A DNA stretch of 64,000 nucleotides from Pardosa pseudoannulata (GCA_032207245.1 CM063500.1:18925234-18989233); one strand, 5' to 3'. Shown: positions 48,517-59,961, counted from the first letter of the stretch. Numbers and translations: made by a program. The notes: generated by a model from the sequence alone, not told the origin.

Positions 48517-49430
48517 CTGTATATTTTTGTTTATAAGCCAAGAATTCTTGGGCCTTTGCATAAACCTAAAGTGGGGGATCACCTTATATACGGATTCATA
48601 GAACAGATATAGTATATATTCTTCTTGGCAATGTTTTTTGCCGTTAGCGATGAAAAGCCGCCAAATTGGCAAAACTTAATTAAATGGGTTTTTTTTCCCT
48701 TTTAAGTATAAAATAATGAAAAGAAAATATATAATGGAAAAAAATAAATAAAATGAAAAAAAACCCACAAAATTTGAAAAATAAATTCACAGTGACTTTA
48801 ACTGTATTATATTTTGCTAAAAATAGCAATACTACATTGTATCGAATGGGCTAATCTTCTAAAAAACATACTTCTGCATAAACTGGAAGCAATCAATAAA
48901 TCGGCAAAAATAATAATTTTTAAATTTGATTTGTTTATATAGTTTAAATTTAAGAAATAGTATTACTTTTAGATATTACCAGAATTGAAACTTGTTATTG
49001 GTGTCTAAAGTAAAAATAAAATCATTGGCCGCATGTCTAACACTGCGACAGTAATCTCGAAGAGTAACTATAATATTATGAAATATATATATATAAAAAA
49101 AACAACCTGAAGTAAGTAACTTAAAATTTATTTTCCTTGCAACTGCTGACAAGAGCTAAGAAATGGCCTTGTACTTCTCTCGATGTCTGACAGATTTTCT
49201 ACTAAAGCGGTGCAGGGAAAAAAGTTTGAAAAGCATTGGTCTAGCATTTTACTTTAAAGCAATTTTATTAGAAATTATTTAACCTGTTTTATCTGCTTGG
49301 TAACATTTTTGGTTTCTTGGAAACATATATGAACGTTACAGACTGCTACTTTGGCTTATATACAGTTTTGAATTTTGGATAACTTTTTGAAGAAAAATCA
49401 CACACTCAGCTTATATACGGAAATATATGG
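48517..49430. mobile_element. pogo/Tigger-like MITE
   Basis: TA lies at both flanks (48515-48516 and 49431-49432). Ends CTGTATATTTTTGTTTATAA and, inverted, CCATATATTTCCGTATATAA both continue into GC-AG. The tttccgtatataagc pattern is typical of pogo-like elements. 914 bp, no transposase seen. Confidence 0.7.
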
Positions 49431-49432
49431 TA

Positions 49433-50490
49433 ATTAAACCACAGAACATGGTAATAGATTTTTCATCATAAAAGAACACAGTAAAAAAATTCCTGGAATT
49501 TTGTTGCAATGCTTTGTTACTGCAATATACGGGGTTCCCAATCTTCATTACTTTCAACAAAAATTAAGGACTTTCTAAGGACCAAAGTAAATTTTTAAGG
49601 ACCTACTTGAAATACACAGCATAACAACAAAAACTCTATTTCCTAAGGAACATATTTTAATAATTATGAACCAGACAAGGCATGTTCAATAAATGCCCTA
49701 CAATATTTCAGAACTGAGTTTTTAAAAATACCTAAAAATTAATATAAGATAAACCTATGTGACAAAAACATTTTGAAAAAAGTACATCTAAAGTTTTTTG
49801 AGTGATCAAATTAAAAAAAAATTGTGAATAAAATATAATATTATAAACAGTACTTTCAGAGGGTTTAAAAATGACTCTGATATAATGTATGTATATACTA
49901 GCTGATTATAACCGAAGTTGTTTAGGAAAGAAGAAAGTTTTAGACCTTTCTATTACATTCAATGCAAAGAAAATTAAACTTCCATAAGTAACTGAAATAT
50001 CTACAACCGGCCCCCAACCTTCATGCTTCGTTTAATTAAAATTTGCATGACTGTTAGCTATTAGGAAAGGGCAGCTGCTTATTTTTTGTACATATTTTAA
50101 AAAAGTTTTTGAACAACACAAGAGTTATTATGACAGTAAAAAAGTAATTTGTAAAAATGAAATGTCCTATATCTTTGTGACTTTATGTCAAACTATTAGA
50201 TGTTTTAAAAAATTCCAAATTTGACTATTAGCTTTGTATTTTGTCAAAATGGGGTTCTGTACACAAAGCAATTACACACCTGAAGGCTTAATATAATATT
50301 AAGCCCACTAAAATTTCATTGCTCCCTCATCTTCTCATTTTCACCATAAAGAGTTTTATTTATTGCAGAAAATAAAACTTATTCCAAATTGGATTATTCT
50401 TTGATATGCTATGATGCATATCTATGTAAACTTTATAGCAAACTGCAGTTAGCTTTTATTAGTATACATATGGTTAAAACCTAATAGAAA
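49433..50490. other. AT-rich DNA
   Basis: A short block near 49541-49625 (ggggttcccaatcttc, ttaaggactttctaaggacc) resembles the end of a DNA transposon, but no partner end was found. Otherwise nothing. Confidence 0.35.
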
Positions 50491-50498
50491 TCTATAAA

Positions 50499-51369
50499 GG
50501 CTATTTCCCAGTTCGGGGGGCCCCGGAAACGAGTTCGGTCGGGACGCCAAGCGTGGGAGATATCGCCAAATTCTAGAACCCTATTTTCTGGCAAACCTTG
50601 CTCTTCTTTTCGGACTCTTCGATGTTATAATTCACATTTATATTTTTTTTATTTACTGCTTTTTGAACTTTATTCAAAATTGTGTCTTAATTTAATACAA
50701 AATGATGAATAAATATTTTTAAACTGTATTATTTTACAGTGTTAAAACTGTCTACATTGTTAAAAGTGATAAACTGAGTAATAAAAGTAATTTTATTACG
50801 ACTCTCTACCGTTATTGTGACGGATGATCAAGGGGAGCTTTACCTCACTTAGATAAGAAAAATTATTTCACTCCCTTACTATCTTCAGAATTTTAAGCTA
50901 AAAATTTATTTATTTAAATCACTTACTCAATTCTTATATTTCCATTTTAAGCTAATAATTTCTAGAAGTAATTTGTACCGTACTTTATAACTATTTAATC
51001 GTTTGATAGTTTAAAAATAATTTCATTAAATAGCAACCGTATTTTATAAATATAACTAAATATTTTATATGCATAAATATAACCAACTAATGCTTATATT
51101 TTGCTTAATTGCAAAAATTCTGTGCTGTTTAGTTTAATAAGCAGTACAAAAGCGCCTCTAAATATATTAAAAACTCAAATTTAAATGTGTATTCATCTTA
51201 ACAAAATTTCAAAACTTTTTTTGTTCAAAATATGCTTTGAGATTGGGTTCAAACTTAATACAAAACAAAGCACAAATTGTAAACATGTCTTGGCGACAAA
51301 TTGGCTATCACTTCTTCAAAAATAGAGCCAAAAACATGGTGGTGGGGCCTCCGGAATTGGGAATTTACC
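50499..51369. mobile_element. Inverted-repeat element with perfect 8-bp duplication
   Basis: tctataaa flanks both ends (50491-50498 and 51370-51377). Ends GGCTATTTCCCAGTTCGGGG and, inverted, GGTAAATTCCCAATTCCGGA. 871 bp, no coding. GG ends with an 8-bp duplication could be Merlin or a divergent hAT; superfamily not settled. Confidence 0.8.
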
Positions 51370-51591
51370 TCTATAAATTATAAAACAAAAATATTAAAGG
51401 GAAAATCAAAATCACTATCTCTTAATAAAGTGACAAAAAGAAACTGAAATGTCTAATACAAATGTATCCCACAGTATAAATTGAACTGTTATAGTACAAC
51501 ATTAGTAGTTTCAGTGCATTTTTACATTTAAGAAATTAAATTGGGCAGGATTAAAAATTTTAATGTTAACTTATCTAAAACTTTCGAAACT

Positions 51592-52050
51592 ACAAGTTCA
51601 AACTCTTTTCCTTATTGCAATATTTTTTAAATTCATATTTTTCAAAATTAATTTTCTACGTAATTCATATCATATTAATGATACAATATTTGACTAAACA
51701 ACTATAATGTTGCTAATGCATTCATAATTATGATATATTTATTTCAACATAAATGTCTCCAAATGAAAAAAAATTACCAATGAGGTCCTATACTAAGATG
51801 TTCTTTGAAATGTTCATGAAAACAAGTTCAAACTCTTTTCCTTATTGCAATATTTTTTAAATTCATATTTTTCAAAATTAATTTTCTACGTAATTCATAT
51901 CATATTAATGATACAATATTTGACTAAACAACTATAATGTTGCTAATAGATTCATAATTATAATATATTACTTCAACATAAATGTCTCCAAATGAAAAAA
52001 CAAAAAGTTGCCAATGAGATAACTATACTATAGATGTTCTGTAATTGCGA
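51592..52050. repeat. Tandem duplication, period 231 bp, at the 3' side of CFDP1
   Basis: acaagttcaaactcttttcc occurs at 51592 and 51823, and the following 180 bp are nearly identical. High identity suggests a recent event. Confidence 0.85.
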
Positions 52051-52207
52051 AAACAATGAACTTAAGATTATTAAATTGAAGAATTAAGCACTGTATAATA
52101 TTCCCTTATGTGCCAAAATTAACATGTTATTAACACTCTAAATTTATGTAATACAGGGGAAAAAAACAAATATTGTTATTTACAGAGAATTAATTATGAA
52201 ATCAAAT

Positions 52208-52213
52208 ACTTTA
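52208..52213 (-). terminator. Likely CFDP1 poly(A) signal (ATTAAA on minus strand)
   Basis: The plus strand reads tttaat, which is ATTAAA in the CFDP1 direction, about 20 bases past the stop codon. No canonical AATAAA was found closer. Cleavage further left, near the tandem duplication at 51592-52050, remains possible. Confidence 0.4.
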
Positions 52214-52233
52214 ATCATATAGTACTACCATAT

Positions 52234-53034
52234 TTAAATGTTTTTCTTGGTTGGCCTTTTAGTTAATCGCAAATCACGTTCAATTTCATAACTACGAACA
52301 TCACTTCTTTCTAGAAATCTTTTTCTTTCAATATACCCACCTTTGCCCCGATTATAAGTAGCGAGTTCTTCTTCAATACCCTCCTCCTCTTTAAAGCTTT
52401 TCCAATCCATTAAAGATTTTGATAATGTGGTTACTTTCTGCTTTTTGGTTAGAATACTTCCCAAAATGGAATCTAAACCTTTTCTTTTAACTGTTACTGG
52501 TGCGGATGGTGCAACTGGAGAAGGATTTGTTAATTCTTTGGAATCTGAACTGCAAGTCATATCAGAGTTCAAAGAAACAACAGTACTTTCAGATGCACTT
52601 TCTTTAGTTAGTTCATCTAACTTTTTTGGTGTATTATCAGTAGATGAAGTACAATTTTTATCTTTACTTTGAACAATAGGTGAACTAGTAGTGCTCTCAG
52701 AACAAGAAATACCTGATGACATACATTCATTTTTAGGCTCCTTCATTTCAGCAGCTACTTCATCTAAAAAACTTTTATAAACATCCTCAGCCCTTTTCTT
52801 TTCATCAACTGTATTAGATATTACTTTATTTTCATGTGATGCTTCATGTTCCGTTTTCAGAGAGGTTGATGAATTTTTTGCTTTATGCTTTTTTGACGAT
52901 TTCTTTTTGGTTTCTGTTTCACCATCACTTAGTGGTAAAGGTTCCTCATCATCAGATGATAGTTCGTCTACAGGTGGTTCATAATCACAGTCGTCACTGT
53001 CTGAAGAATTATCAACGTCAAATAGAGTTGTCAT
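52234..53034 (-). CDS. CFDP1: Craniofacial development protein 1 / Swc5-type BCNT-domain protein
   Basis: The 266-residue product matches CFDP1/BCNT, the animal counterpart of yeast Swc5. Swc5 is a subunit of SWR1-class remodellers that exchange H2A-H2B for H2A.Z-H2B in nucleosomes. The N-terminal 40 residues are acidic and serine-rich ([20 protein letters not shown]), comparable to the histone-binding acidic segment of the family. A lysine-rich linker follows at 43-55, then a low-complexity serine/threonine middle. The BCNT-C domain covers about residues 188-260 and is highly conserved: [20 protein letters not shown], then [18 protein letters not shown] and EIERDLRL. The length is typical (human about 299). 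No intron interrupts the frame. It is divergent from HEATR1, 606 bp away. Identification rests on the C-terminal domain and is firm. Confidence 0.95.
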   Translation of the reverse strand: MTTLFDVDNSSDSDDCDYEPPVDELSSDDEEPLPLSDGETETKKKSSKKHKAKNSSTSLKTEHEASHENKVISNTVDEKKRAEDVYKSFLDEVAAEMKEPKNECMSSGISCSESTTSSPIVQSKDKNCTSSTDNTPKKLDELTKESASESTVVSLNSDMTCSSDSKELTNPSPVAPSAPVTVKRKGLDSILGSILTKKQKVTTLSKSLMDWKSFKEEEGIEEELATYNRGKGGYIERKRFLERSDVRSYEIERDLRLTKRPTKKNI

Positions 53035-53640
53035 GACAGAAAAATAATTAGCCTTTTTGAATACTTATTTTTTAAATGGCTCTTGTAAAAAGAAAAAAAA
53101 ACCTTCTTTGTAAAATAATTCGTTCGAAACAATTCAGACGAATTCTTTTTACCTCTATAATGGTTTATGAATATTAATTGGTATGAATATTACTGTCAGG
53201 CAGGTTTGATCCTTTCAATTTAGTTATAAAACTACTGAACACAACGGAAGTCAACAAATAATGAACGGAAATGGTGCAACATTTAACGGTTATTTATTAG
53301 ACCTAACAGTTAATTTATTTATCAACGTCACGGTTAATAAAATGCATCATATTCTTCAACTAGCCAGAGTATAAAAATAATCCTTTACATTCCTACTCCA
53401 TTTCCAATTTTCAGTTATAATTATTTACCTATATTGTATATTTTCTCTCTGTGTTTCATCACTTTTTTTCCTTAAAACATAACTGACACCTTTTTCCTTT
53501 TACTACCTCCTGTAACCGATTATTTTTATCTTAACTGTTTTATAACTGTTGTAACTGTTTACCGATAAAAACGTGTTATGCTCGTGGGTAAAAATGTTTT
53601 TTAATTTCTCTGTGTGATGTAATACGTAAACTTATTTGAT
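53035..53640. promoter_or_regulatory. Divergent CFDP1/HEATR1 promoter with MYB-type motif cluster
   Basis: This is the only spacer between two start codons pointing away from each other, so it must hold both promoters and 5' UTRs. No clear TATA box is seen. TAACNG hexamers (MYB core YAACNG) occur on the plus strand at 53284, 53304, 53480, 53513, 53532, 53543 and 53552. On the minus strand they start at 53307, 53331 and 53412. Base composition would give about one by chance. MYB as the binding factor is inference. Confidence 0.7.
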
Positions 53641-56600
53641 ATGGCTGAAACTTCATTAGCAAGACAGCTTAAGAAATTAGCTGTCCCTCAGACAACATTA
53701 CTTATCCAGGATAAAATAAGAAAATCATTCTTGTTTGATCATCGCGATGCTGCTAGTTTGGACAGAGAACTCGTGTTTGCCTACGGTACAACTGGATTGC
53801 AAAAGCTCTGTACCATCAATCCCTTATTTTCAAAATTCGAATCAAACTTATTTAGTGTAAGCTATAAAGATTTTGAACGATCTGTTCAAAGTAAAGATGC
53901 CAATCAGAAACTGGATAGCAAAATATCTGAATTTCTTCGAATGCTATCGCCATATTTTTTGCTGAGAGAAGCGCATGAAGCATTAGAATGGCTTGTTTAC
54001 AGATTTCATGTTCATTTATACAATACAGATGATCTGATTGCATGTGCACTCCCCCATTACAATACTTCGTATTTTGTGCGCGTTGTTCAGCTGCTTGATC
54101 TGGACACAAAAAGTAGATGGCATTGGCTGAAACCAATTCAAAAATCTGGTGTTCATCTGGATTATTCAACGATATTAAATAATTTTCTTTCAGACTTAAG
54201 TTTTCAGAAGTTTGTGTGTGATGTTGCTCCTCAAGTTTTAAAGGTGTTTAAAGATAACAAAAACTCTGCTGTGCCTGTCATTTCTTTTTCTATGTTAACT
54301 ATTCGAAATGCTCTTGAAAAAAGTAAATCGCTTGATGATAAGCTAATAATCTCTCTATTTCCATATATTTTAGAAGGTTTATCATCTAATTTGTCAAGTT
54401 ACATACTTGGATCCTATATGGTTATTTCTCAAATATTATTGAAAGTAAAGCTGAATTCAGAAATTATTGATAAATTATTAATTAAAATTTTTGAAGGCCT
54501 TGATGAAAATCTCAAAAATGAAGCTATAGTGATTTTGCTCTTAGTATTTCAGACTCAGTCTGTTACATCTTTACCTAAGAAAGTTTATTCAGTTATTTTG
54601 TCTAGTGATGAAACTGTAAAAATATTATTAAACTTATTAGGTAATGTTAATGCAATCACTTTAATAAAGGCATTCATTAAAAAAACATTTTTTGTGCTGT
54701 TCACCACACCACAATATGCTGAAGTAAAAAATCGCAGTAAACTAAAGTTTATTAACAAGTTATTCAATCATGTGCCTTTGGATGAAAAATGTATTTCCTT
54801 CAGTTTTAACTGTTTATTGAAAAAGTTTTGTAAAGCTGCCAAGAATAAGAATTATAGGAAAGAGCCTGAAGTTTACAAAAAAATTTTTAGGTGTGTCATC
54901 AAAAAATTGGAGGTAAAATACCCTGATCAGTTTGATAAAGCTTTTAAAAAGTTTTTGGAAAGTTCACGTCCTAACCAAAAGATGCTATGCAAACTTATAA
55001 GCGGATCAATATGTAGTGTGAAACATGAAGTTATACCAAATGCAATAACTACTTTATCTTTAGGTTTGTATCATGCAAATCCAAATATACGTGAGACATC
55101 TGTAAAATACCTACAAGAGATTATAGCTACTCAAGACATTTCTGATAATGATTTCATTAAAAATTCTATATACGACCGTTTATTGGATGATAAACCGAGG
55201 GTTGTCCAGCAGATATTGTCAAGTGACATTTTTCTAAATCATCTGAGTAAAGAGAAGATATTATCTGCATTTGAAAATATCTTTTCAAGGCACATAAATG
55301 TAGATTCCAAGTGGTATGCAGTTCAGATGAAGAGTTTGGATGTTATCATGAAAATGTTTGGATTAGATGAAAGTATATATGATATTCTTCCAGTAATTCT
55401 TAACTTTGTATTTCCAGTGAATGAACATACTGTAGAAGGATTTCATCGTTTAATAAATTCTAAGGTAAGTGATGAATTTCTTCAAAAACTGCTAACCTGC
55501 ATTAAATCAAAATATGAAGGGATGGAAAATACTAAAAATAAAGATTTTTATGAAATAAATATCATGGTTATTAATTCCCTAGAGGAATTTATTAAACAAC
55601 TAGATGAAATGTCAAGAATAGCTTTTACATCCCTCTTGAAATCGAAAATCCATAGTTTAAAATCATGTTCATTTTTAACTTTTTATATTTATGTAATACA
55701 ACATATGATAACCTTAAATAGTGAAAGTCACCACAATTTATTGCTCATAAGTGACCTAATGCAGTTGTTCAATTCGTATTTTGTCCAGTCTCAGAAGTTG
55801 TCAGACATAAATGATATATTAAAGTTATTTAAGTCATCTTTTCCAAATAATTTAATGATCAATCCTCTTGATAAATCACTGGAAGAATTTAAAGAGGTTT
55901 ACAAAAAGTATGCTATTAAAAAGTGTCTTCGCTCTCTTAAAAAGCAGAAGTTTCCAGAATCCCTTATTTATTATATATATTTCAAAATTGTGACTGACCT
56001 GGAATTGAATATTGAATATAAATCATCAATAGATATCAGTGACAACTCTAATAATTCATATAATATAGTGAATTGCTTGTTTGATTTTTGTGTCATAAAT
56101 TTAAATTCAGACAAAGAATCTTTACGAGAGTATTTTACTATAATGCTCTCACTTCTTATTTCTTGCCAATTTAAGAGTATTCAAAGTACATTTTCATTTT
56201 TGTCTATGAAATGGCTTGGTGGAAGTTCTGAAATTTTAGGTCTCAGTCTTACATGTACCTCAGTAGCTATTGCTCTTATTAATAAAGAGCAAATGAATTG
56301 GATATTTGATAATCCTATGATTTTCTTTAGTATTATAAAGCTTATTGGGGATTCTAACAATAGATTACGAATCAGTTCTTTAAATTTATTACAACTCATT
56401 TTATTGTCTTCCAAAAACTGCAAACATCATTTGGCATGTTTAGCTAGTGAAATATTTTCCAAATCAGAAGAAATAAAAACTGATTATAGACAATGTTTTG
56501 ATTCTATTGGCAATTGGATAAATGCAGCTGCTGAGACAATGAATACAAAAAAGTCAAAGCAAGCAGAGTTTCAAGTGAGAATTACAGTTTTAAACCAAAT

Positions 56601-59600
56601 TTTGGAATTTTTAAATCAAGATGAAGTACCATATTCAATTAAGTCCTTTTTACTTTCTTGTCTACAAAATGTAAATAATACTGAGATATTGTCATCTTAT
56701 ATTCCTGTTTTATACAATCATTTGTCAGCATTTAAAGAAGCTAAAGATAATGATGAACAAGTTATTAAAATATTACATTTATTACTCCAGAAGTTTACAC
56801 CAGAAACTGCTTTGAGTTTAACTGATGATTCAGCTGAATCTAAGGCTTTGTTACACTGTTTGAATTTTTCATTTAATATCACTGATAATGATATTGATAG
56901 ACGAGTGCAAGCACTAACATTGGAAATTTTGAATGAAAAATTTTATTCAGCTATCCCATCCATCTCTGTGCAACAGCAAGTTCTAGAAAAACTTTTAAAT
57001 TTTTACATGACATTTCCTGTTGATATTAATATCAAAGTTGAGAAAGTTTTGAGAGACATATGTAAGTATGCATATTTATTTTTTAAGCATGTTAAAGATC
57101 AAGAGCTCTTTGCTTCCAAGAATACAACTCTTAGAGAAGTCAAAAAAGTAAGAACAACTAAGAATTCAGACAATATGAGTAGTATTGAGAATGACATATG
57201 GAAAAAAATTACAGTTTTCTTGGAACTAATTCAAAGTGAATCAAATTTTCGTAATAAAGAAATTCTTATTCCTGAACTTTTTAATTTATTGAATAAAAGT
57301 TTAGATTTTGATAGTCAAGCTAATGTAGAATATATAAAACAGTTAATTCTATCAGCCATACATAACTGTTGTGAGCAATATGGTTTGCAGAAAAATCTTG
57401 AACAATATTTCCAAGTTGAGTTGGTTGTTCAGTGTATAAGAACTTCAACTAATCCGAAAACTCATCGGCAAGCTTTGCTGTTGCTTAATCTTGCTGCTGC
57501 TATGTTTCCAGATCATGTTCTCAAAAACGTAATGTCTATATTTGTATTCATGGGGTCAAGTCTTGTTCGTCAAGATAATAGCTATAGTTTTCAAGTTATA
57601 TCTCAAACAATAGAAACTGTCTTACCATCTCTTTGCGAAGCTAGCCACCAGCAAACAAAAACAGATGGCGAACAAGTCGTAGCGTCTGTAATCCGTGTTT
57701 TTGTAGATTCTTTGCTTGATATTCCTGGTCATAGACAGTTACCTTTATTTTCAAAATTAATTACTACTCTTGACCCTTCAAAATTCTTATGGATTCCTTT
57801 GGGTCAAATTTGCGATCAGTATGCAACTGTGTTTCACAATATTTCACCTGATAGCACAAACTGGAAGGTTTCACCTACTCTAGAGTTTGCTGTAAACTTA
57901 CACAAACAATTCTCCCCTGATATTCAGATTGATACATGCATAAAGCTAGTAGATTTTCTTCTCCTATTACCAGATACAAAAAAACAACTTGAATCGAATC
58001 CAGATAAATATGAAAAGATAAAAGAACCATTTGATGTAGTTGGACATAGTGATAAAGAGCTTCAAATATATAAATATAATGTTTTGTCATACATGAAAAT
58101 ATGGCTTTCATCACAAGCATTCCATAGCCAGGTCTCTGAATTGAGTGTGAATGAACAGAATAATTTGGAGTCAAAATATGAACGTTTATTACAATCTGTA
58201 TTAGTGTTTTTACAAAATCGTATAAATTCTAAAAAGTATGATAAATATGACAAAACAATTAATGATCAAATACTACTTTTGTATGATTTGGTATATGCTA
58301 TTAACTCGCTATTACCTAGCAATTTATTTATACAAGTCATACGACGATTGTTGAAAAGTGAGGAAAAGGAAATTCAGTTAAGAGCAGTTGAACTACTGAG
58401 TGCAAAATTAGAACAACAGAAAGAGTTATTTGGTCCAGAAAATCACCCATTGTTATTAAAATTGTTAAAGCCTCTGTTAAAATTAGTTGAATCTTGTTTG
58501 GATGAAACTGACAAAGAGAAATATTCAGTAACACAACAAAGTGCTCTCTATGCTTTACATTTGTTATGTAAAATTATTGGTGCTCACTATCCTCGTAAAT
58601 TTTATAAGGTTCTTAATGTTGCTGTATCAATTCTAGATAAGTGCTCTCAACCTGAATTATTTGTTAATGCTTTACTATGTCTTGCTCAGTTATGCCGCTG
58701 CTTAAATGTTGATATCTTGCCACGTTTAAACACTTTTATGCCTGCTATAATTAAAATCCTACAAGATGAAAAGGTTTTATTAATGAGTGAATGCTTTAGT
58801 TTAGGCATTGCAACTGCTTTGCAAAGTATCATAGAAAATCTTGGAACATTTCTAAGTAGCTACTTAGAAGACATCATTTCAAGTGTCTGTATATTTTCTC
58901 TGAAGTATAGTGAATCAAGCAAGAAAGCTGCTTCCGAAAAATTTGAAAATTTACAAACAAAATTATCAAATGAAATACCTCTTCGTATCTTACTTCCAGC
59001 TATTGAAAAAAGTTATTTGCAAATGTCTCAAAAAAATACTAAAGCTGTTGTTCCCTTGATGAAAATTTTAACTCAAAAACTTGACTGTAGTGAACATGAA
59101 GACATCTTATCATGCATAACACAGCTGCAGAACTTTTACATATCTTTGTTAGATTTTAGAAATTGTAATCAAAATCTCTTAGTAGAAATTATCAGCCTTG
59201 TTGAAAGCGGCATAATATCTTCTTTCCAGACTTTTGTTATGAAATTATCTGTTTCCCGGTTTAGGACTTTCTTTCAAAAAATATATCAATGGGCTGTAGT
59301 TACTGTAGAAGATCAAGAACAGAAGTTTAGAATTTTCACATTCTATAAACTAACCAGTGAATTTTCAAAATCATTAAAAAGCTTATTTTCCCCTATGTCA
59401 AGGTATTTGTACACACATATTTCTGTAACTTTAGACTCTTGCAATTCTTCAAAATCAAAGGTTAATTACTTTGATAATGATACAAAATTATCTCAGGAGC
59501 TTCTAATCAATATTATAGATACACTAAGATTCTGCTTTATGTATGCTGAAGAACAGCTTTTGGACAAAGAGAACTTTGAGTTATTAATGCATCCTATCGT

Positions 59601-59961
59601 GAATCAAATAGAAAATATAAGTGATGAAAGCTTGTACAAAAATATAATTGAAAATCACCTTAGTAACTGTATTGCCTACTTCATGACTGCAGTGTCAGAT
59701 AGTGCTTTATGGAAATCCCTAAATTATCAAATTCTTCTCAAAACACGTCACGAATCCCCTGATGTACGTTTTGGTTCTTTACAAATCATTTTAGAGGTTG
59801 TAAAGAAAATGGGTGATAATTATTTAGTGCTACTCCCTGAATCCATACCTTTCCTTGCTGAAATAATGGAAGACGAAAGTACAGAAGTTGAGCAAGAATG
59901 CCAGACTGTTATTATCGAAATGGAAAAAATATTAGGGGAACCAATAAGAAAATATTTTTAA
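53641..59961 (+). CDS. HEATR1: HEAT repeat-containing protein 1 (UTP10/BP28 family), full length
   Basis: HEATR1 (yeast Utp10) is a large nucleolar HEAT-repeat scaffold of the t-UTP part of the small-subunit processome. It is needed for rRNA transcription and early 18S processing. The frame encodes 2106 residues, close to the roughly 2140 of the human protein. The N-terminus (residues 1-20) and the block around residues 103-150 (SPYFLLREAHEALEWL, then FHVHLYNTDDLIACALPHY) are strongly family-like. The U3snoRNP10 region should lie near residues 240-360. The C-terminal BP28CT domain lies near 1850-2010, with SFQTFVMKLSVSRFRTFFQK. Between them is a long helical array without low-complexity breaks. 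The start has G at -3 and G at +4. There are no introns over 6.3 kb, which is unusual for an animal HEATR1. No poly(A) tail follows, so this looks like the native gene and not a retrocopy. It is divergent from CFDP1. Identification is firm; domain edges are estimates. Confidence 0.97.
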   Translation: MAETSLARQLKKLAVPQTTLLIQDKIRKSFLFDHRDAASLDRELVFAYGTTGLQKLCTINPLFSKFESNLFSVSYKDFERSVQSKDANQKLDSKISEFLRMLSPYFLLREAHEALEWLVYRFHVHLYNTDDLIACALPHYNTSYFVRVVQLLDLDTKSRWHWLKPIQKSGVHLDYSTILNNFLSDLSFQKFVCDVAPQVLKVFKDNKNSAVPVISFSMLTIRNALEKSKSLDDKLIISLFPYILEGLSSNLSSYILGSYMVISQILLKVKLNSEIIDKLLIKIFEGLDENLKNEAIVILLLVFQTQSVTSLPKKVYSVILSSDETVKILLNLLGNVNAITLIKAFIKKTFFVLFTTPQYAEVKNRSKLKFINKLFNHVPLDEKCISFSFNCLLKKFCKAAKNKNYRKEPEVYKKIFRCVIKKLEVKYPDQFDKAFKKFLESSRPNQKMLCKLISGSICSVKHEVIPNAITTLSLGLYHANPNIRETSVKYLQEIIATQDISDNDFIKNSIYDRLLDDKPRVVQQILSSDIFLNHLSKEKILSAFENIFSRHINVDSKWYAVQMKSLDVIMKMFGLDESIYDILPVILNFVFPVNEHTVEGFHRLINSKVSDEFLQKLLTCIKSKYEGMENTKNKDFYEINIMVINSLEEFIKQLDEMSRIAFTSLLKSKIHSLKSCSFLTFYIYVIQHMITLNSESHHNLLLISDLMQLFNSYFVQSQKLSDINDILKLFKSSFPNNLMINPLDKSLEEFKEVYKKYAIKKCLRSLKKQKFPESLIYYIYFKIVTDLELNIEYKSSIDISDNSNNSYNIVNCLFDFCVINLNSDKESLREYFTIMLSLLISCQFKSIQSTFSFLSMKWLGGSSEILGLSLTCTSVAIALINKEQMNWIFDNPMIFFSIIKLIGDSNNRLRISSLNLLQLILLSSKNCKHHLACLASEIFSKSEEIKTDYRQCFDSIGNWINAAAETMNTKKSKQAEFQVRITVLNQILEFLNQDEVPYSIKSFLLSCLQNVNNTEILSSYIPVLYNHLSAFKEAKDNDEQVIKILHLLLQKFTPETALSLTDDSAESKALLHCLNFSFNITDNDIDRRVQALTLEILNEKFYSAIPSISVQQQVLEKLLNFYMTFPVDINIKVEKVLRDICKYAYLFFKHVKDQELFASKNTTLREVKKVRTTKNSDNMSSIENDIWKKITVFLELIQSESNFRNKEILIPELFNLLNKSLDFDSQANVEYIKQLILSAIHNCCEQYGLQKNLEQYFQVELVVQCIRTSTNPKTHRQALLLLNLAAAMFPDHVLKNVMSIFVFMGSSLVRQDNSYSFQVISQTIETVLPSLCEASHQQTKTDGEQVVASVIRVFVDSLLDIPGHRQLPLFSKLITTLDPSKFLWIPLGQICDQYATVFHNISPDSTNWKVSPTLEFAVNLHKQFSPDIQIDTCIKLVDFLLLLPDTKKQLESNPDKYEKIKEPFDVVGHSDKELQIYKYNVLSYMKIWLSSQAFHSQVSELSVNEQNNLESKYERLLQSVLVFLQNRINSKKYDKYDKTINDQILLLYDLVYAINSLLPSNLFIQVIRRLLKSEEKEIQLRAVELLSAKLEQQKELFGPENHPLLLKLLKPLLKLVESCLDETDKEKYSVTQQSALYALHLLCKIIGAHYPRKFYKVLNVAVSILDKCSQPELFVNALLCLAQLCRCLNVDILPRLNTFMPAIIKILQDEKVLLMSECFSLGIATALQSIIENLGTFLSSYLEDIISSVCIFSLKYSESSKKAASEKFENLQTKLSNEIPLRILLPAIEKSYLQMSQKNTKAVVPLMKILTQKLDCSEHEDILSCITQLQNFYISLLDFRNCNQNLLVEIISLVESGIISSFQTFVMKLSVSRFRTFFQKIYQWAVVTVEDQEQKFRIFTFYKLTSEFSKSLKSLFSPMSRYLYTHISVTLDSCNSSKSKVNYFDNDTKLSQELLINIIDTLRFCFMYAEEQLLDKENFELLMHPIVNQIENISDESLYKNIIENHLSNCIAYFMTAVSDSALWKSLNYQILLKTRHESPDVRFGSLQIILEVVKKMGDNYLVLLPESIPFLAEIMEDESTEVEQECQTVIIEMEKILGEPIRKYF

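Noticed and set aside
49541..49625. DNA transposon end (ggggttcccaatc, ttaaggactttctaagga)
   Set aside because: No matching inverted end or target duplication could be found, so not listed as an element.
53852..54169. 105-codon minus-strand frame within HEATR1
   Set aside because: Shadow of the conserved HEATR1 coding sequence; the other minus frames in 54-59 kb are likewise shadows.
53641..59961. HEATR1 as a processed retrocopy
   Set aside because: There is no poly(A) tail or flanking duplication, and the locus has a divergent promoter with CFDP1 and proper poly(A) signals.
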